From positions 1 through 16,708 of the forward strand of contig JAJAYN010000020.1 of NCBI GenBank assembly GCA_026786225.1: a stretch of 16,708 nt of DNA, given 5' to 3'. How positions within the stretch are numbered: the stretch's first letter is position 1; every line of letters starts with the position of its first letter. The translations under genes were made by a program, and so were the position numbers. The stretch is from Burkholderiales bacterium. GTDB taxonomy: Bacteria > Pseudomonadota > Gammaproteobacteria > Burkholderiales > Usitatibacteraceae. Below, in pieces: positions 14,956 to 16,708 of this stretch. Under the pieces are notes generated by a model. It saw nothing but the letters and a program-made list of their open reading frames with translations, did not search any database and was not told the origin of the DNA.

Positions 14956-16708
14956 ATGTATCTCAATAATCTTCGTAGCATCTGTTTTGCGCTCACTGCG
15001 ATAATCTTTCCCGCGTTCGCCCAATCAACCCCCGAATCCTGGACCCCCGAACTTCAAGTCCTCACAAAATCCCTCACCACGCCACGCCTCTCCCCCGACG
15101 GCAAACGCGTCGTCTATGCCGTCTCGCATGTCGTCATGACGCCGGACAAAAGTGAGTACGTGCTGCAGCTTTTCCTCGCATCGGTGGACGGCAAGGAAAA
15201 TATGCAGATCACCTTTGGCGAGAAGTCTTCGTCGAATGCGAAGTGGTCGCCGGACGGCAAGCGCATTGCATTTTTGTCGGATCGCAAGGACAGCCGCAAT
15301 AAGGTTTATGTGCTGTCGTTTAACGGTGGCGATGCGCAGCAGCTTACGAATATGAAAACGGCAGTGATCGACTTCGCCTGGTCACCGGATGGCCAATCGA
15401 TTGCATTTGTGGCGCCGGATGCCAAGAGCGACGCGGAAGAAAAAGACGACAAAGGCAAGAACGACGCGCACTGGCTGGATGAGAACTGGAAACGCGGGCG
15501 TTTGTATGTTGTGAGCGCTGCTGTTGCAACGCCTTCTGCACCACGTGGACTGACCGATGGCAAATCGCATGTGTCCGGCGGGTTTGACTGGTCGCCCGAT
15601 GGAAAGCTGATCGCGTTTTCGCATAGCACCTCACCATCGGCCAACGACTGGCACAGCGCTGACATTTCACTGGTCGAGGTGGCAAGCGGCAAGGTGACAC
15701 CATTTGCGGCATCGCCTGCGTCGGAAACGCAGCCGCACTTTTCGCCCGATGGCAAATCGATTGCCATGCGCGTATCCGATGTGCCGGCACGTTGGGCGCA
15801 GGCCGCGACGATACAGCTGATGTCGCTGGCGGATCAGCGTGTGACCCGGCTACCTGCCACACACGATGCGCAACCGACCATTGCTCGCTGGTCGAACGAC
15901 GGCAAGCGGCTGTACTTCATCGAGGGGCACGGCGTGCGCACCGACACCAGCTACGTCGATTTGGCGGGCAACAAGATCGTGTCTTTGCAGAATGCGCCCG
16001 CATATTTCTCCGATTTCTCCGTCAGCGCTGATGGCAATACGCTTGCGTTCGTGATGCAGTCGCCGGATCGTGCGCCGGAAGTCTATGTTTCGGCCGCTGC
16101 GTCATTTGCGCCGGTGCAGCTTAGCCGTGCCAATGCGGACGCGCCAAAACTTCCCATCGGCAAGACGGAAGTGGTTCGCTGGAAGAGCAAAGACGGTAGC
16201 GAAATCGAAGGGTTGCTGACGTATCCGGTGAATTACCGCGCGGGTGAGAAAGTGCCGCTGCTGTTGAACATTCATGGCGGCCCGGCCGGTGTGTTTTCAC
16301 TTTCGTATATCGCCGGTCGCGGTAACTATCCGCTGGCCACGTTCGCTGCGCGCGGCTACGCTGTGCTGCGCCCCAATCCGCGCGGCTCGTCGGGCTATGG
16401 CGTGGCGTTTCGGAGCGGCAATATCAAGGACTGGGGCGGTGCCGATTATCAGGACCTGATGACCGGCGTCGATCACGTGATCAAGATGGGCGTTGCCGAT
16501 GCGAACCGATTGGGCGTGTTGGGCTGGAGCTACGGCGGTTACATGACCACCTGGATTGTCACCCAGACCAACCGCTTCAAAGCTGCTGTCGCCGGCGCGC
16601 CGGTGACCAATCTGATGAGCTTCACCACCACGGCCGACATCCCCGGATTTATACCGGACTATTTCCAATCGCAGTTCTGGGATAACCCCCCCATCTACCA
16701 GAAGCACT
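14956..16708 (+). CDS. Secreted S9 family peptidase (prolyl oligopeptidase/acylaminoacyl-peptidase type), 3' end missing
   Basis: At least 584 codons are open to the window edge. A signal peptide (MYLNNLRSICFALTAIIFPAFAQ, cleavage after AFA) points to the periplasm. A beta-propeller follows, with repeated WSPDGK or FSPDGK blades (for example KWSPDGKRIAF, AWSPDGQSIAF, DWSPDGKLIAF and HFSPDGKSIAM). The alpha/beta-hydrolase domain then begins around LLLNIHGGPAG and GYAVLRPNPRGSSGYG. The nucleophile elbow GWSYGGYM places the catalytic Ser at residue 525. The catalytic Asp and His lie beyond the window. Such enzymes release dipeptides or acylated residues from short peptides. Only a weak GGA precedes the ATG, but the signal peptide supports this start. 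No operon partner is visible. Confidence 0.93.
   Translation, partial: MYLNNLRSICFALTAIIFPAFAQSTPESWTPELQVLTKSLTTPRLSPDGKRVVYAVSHVVMTPDKSEYVLQLFLASVDGKENMQITFGEKSSSNAKWSPDGKRIAFLSDRKDSRNKVYVLSFNGGDAQQLTNMKTAVIDFAWSPDGQSIAFVAPDAKSDAEEKDDKGKNDAHWLDENWKRGRLYVVSAAVATPSAPRGLTDGKSHVSGGFDWSPDGKLIAFSHSTSPSANDWHSADISLVEVASGKVTPFAASPASETQPHFSPDGKSIAMRVSDVPARWAQAATIQLMSLADQRVTRLPATHDAQPTIARWSNDGKRLYFIEGHGVRTDTSYVDLAGNKIVSLQNAPAYFSDFSVSADGNTLAFVMQSPDRAPEVYVSAAASFAPVQLSRANADAPKLPIGKTEVVRWKSKDGSEIEGLLTYPVNYRAGEKVPLLLNIHGGPAGVFSLSYIAGRGNYPLATFAARGYAVLRPNPRGSSGYGVAFRSGNIKDWGGADYQDLMTGVDHVIKMGVADANRLGVLGWSYGGYMTTWIVTQTNRFKAAVAGAPVTNLMSFTTTADIPGFIPDYFQSQFWDNPPIYQKH

Overview
The window looks like chromosomal DNA of a free-living Gram-negative bacterium, most likely a beta- or gammaproteobacterium. 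The grounds are a moderately high GC content, a lipobox lipoprotein, a CHASE-type hybrid kinase with a C-terminal HPt domain, a membrane GGDEF-EAL protein, and secreted proteins with Ig-like and beta-repeat modules. No marker gene fixes the genus. I see no tRNA, rRNA, CRISPR array or complete insertion sequence.

Left part (1-7000). A very large hybrid sensor kinase (179-4114) carries CHASE, two PAS domains, HisKA, HATPase, a degenerate receiver, an intact receiver and HPt. A two-gene operon follows: a 2-oxoglutarate/Fe(II) dioxygenase of the isoleucine-dioxygenase-like type, translationally coupled by an ATGA overlap to a glyoxalase I (gloA). Facing it is a lipoprotein gene resembling DUF6694. 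A small secreted protein of unknown role (6558-6992) is divergent from the lipoprotein gene.

Middle (7000-11800). On the minus strand lies a membrane-bound GGDEF-EAL c-di-GMP enzyme whose reading frame is cut by one in-frame amber codon inside the EAL domain. The GGDEF domain and its inhibitory site are intact, but the EAL domain loses its last third. Divergent from it is a large secreted protein of about 881 residues. It has an N-terminal beta-sandwich-like module, an unrecognised core, a beta-repeat and an Ig-like domain.

Accessory patch (11774-13128). This interval holds a decayed coding stretch on the minus strand, a 110-bp MITE-like element, an AT-richer orphan membrane-protein gene, and a perfect 18-bp palindrome. 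The MITE-like element has perfect 17-bp terminal inverted repeats, CTAA target duplications and an inner palindrome. This is the clearest sign of mobile DNA in the window.

Right part (13129-16708). An Amidase_2-type N-acetylmuramoyl-L-alanine amidase and an SGNH hydrolase form a tight operon, and neither has an evident signal peptide. A short possible minus-strand ORF follows. The window ends inside a secreted S9 family (prolyl oligopeptidase/acylaminoacyl-peptidase type) peptidase whose catalytic Asp and His lie outside it.

I do not see a clearly new multi-gene system. The most useful leads are the amber-interrupted c-di-GMP enzyme, the MITE-like element, the dioxygenase-glyoxalase coupling and the leaderless amidase/SGNH pair.
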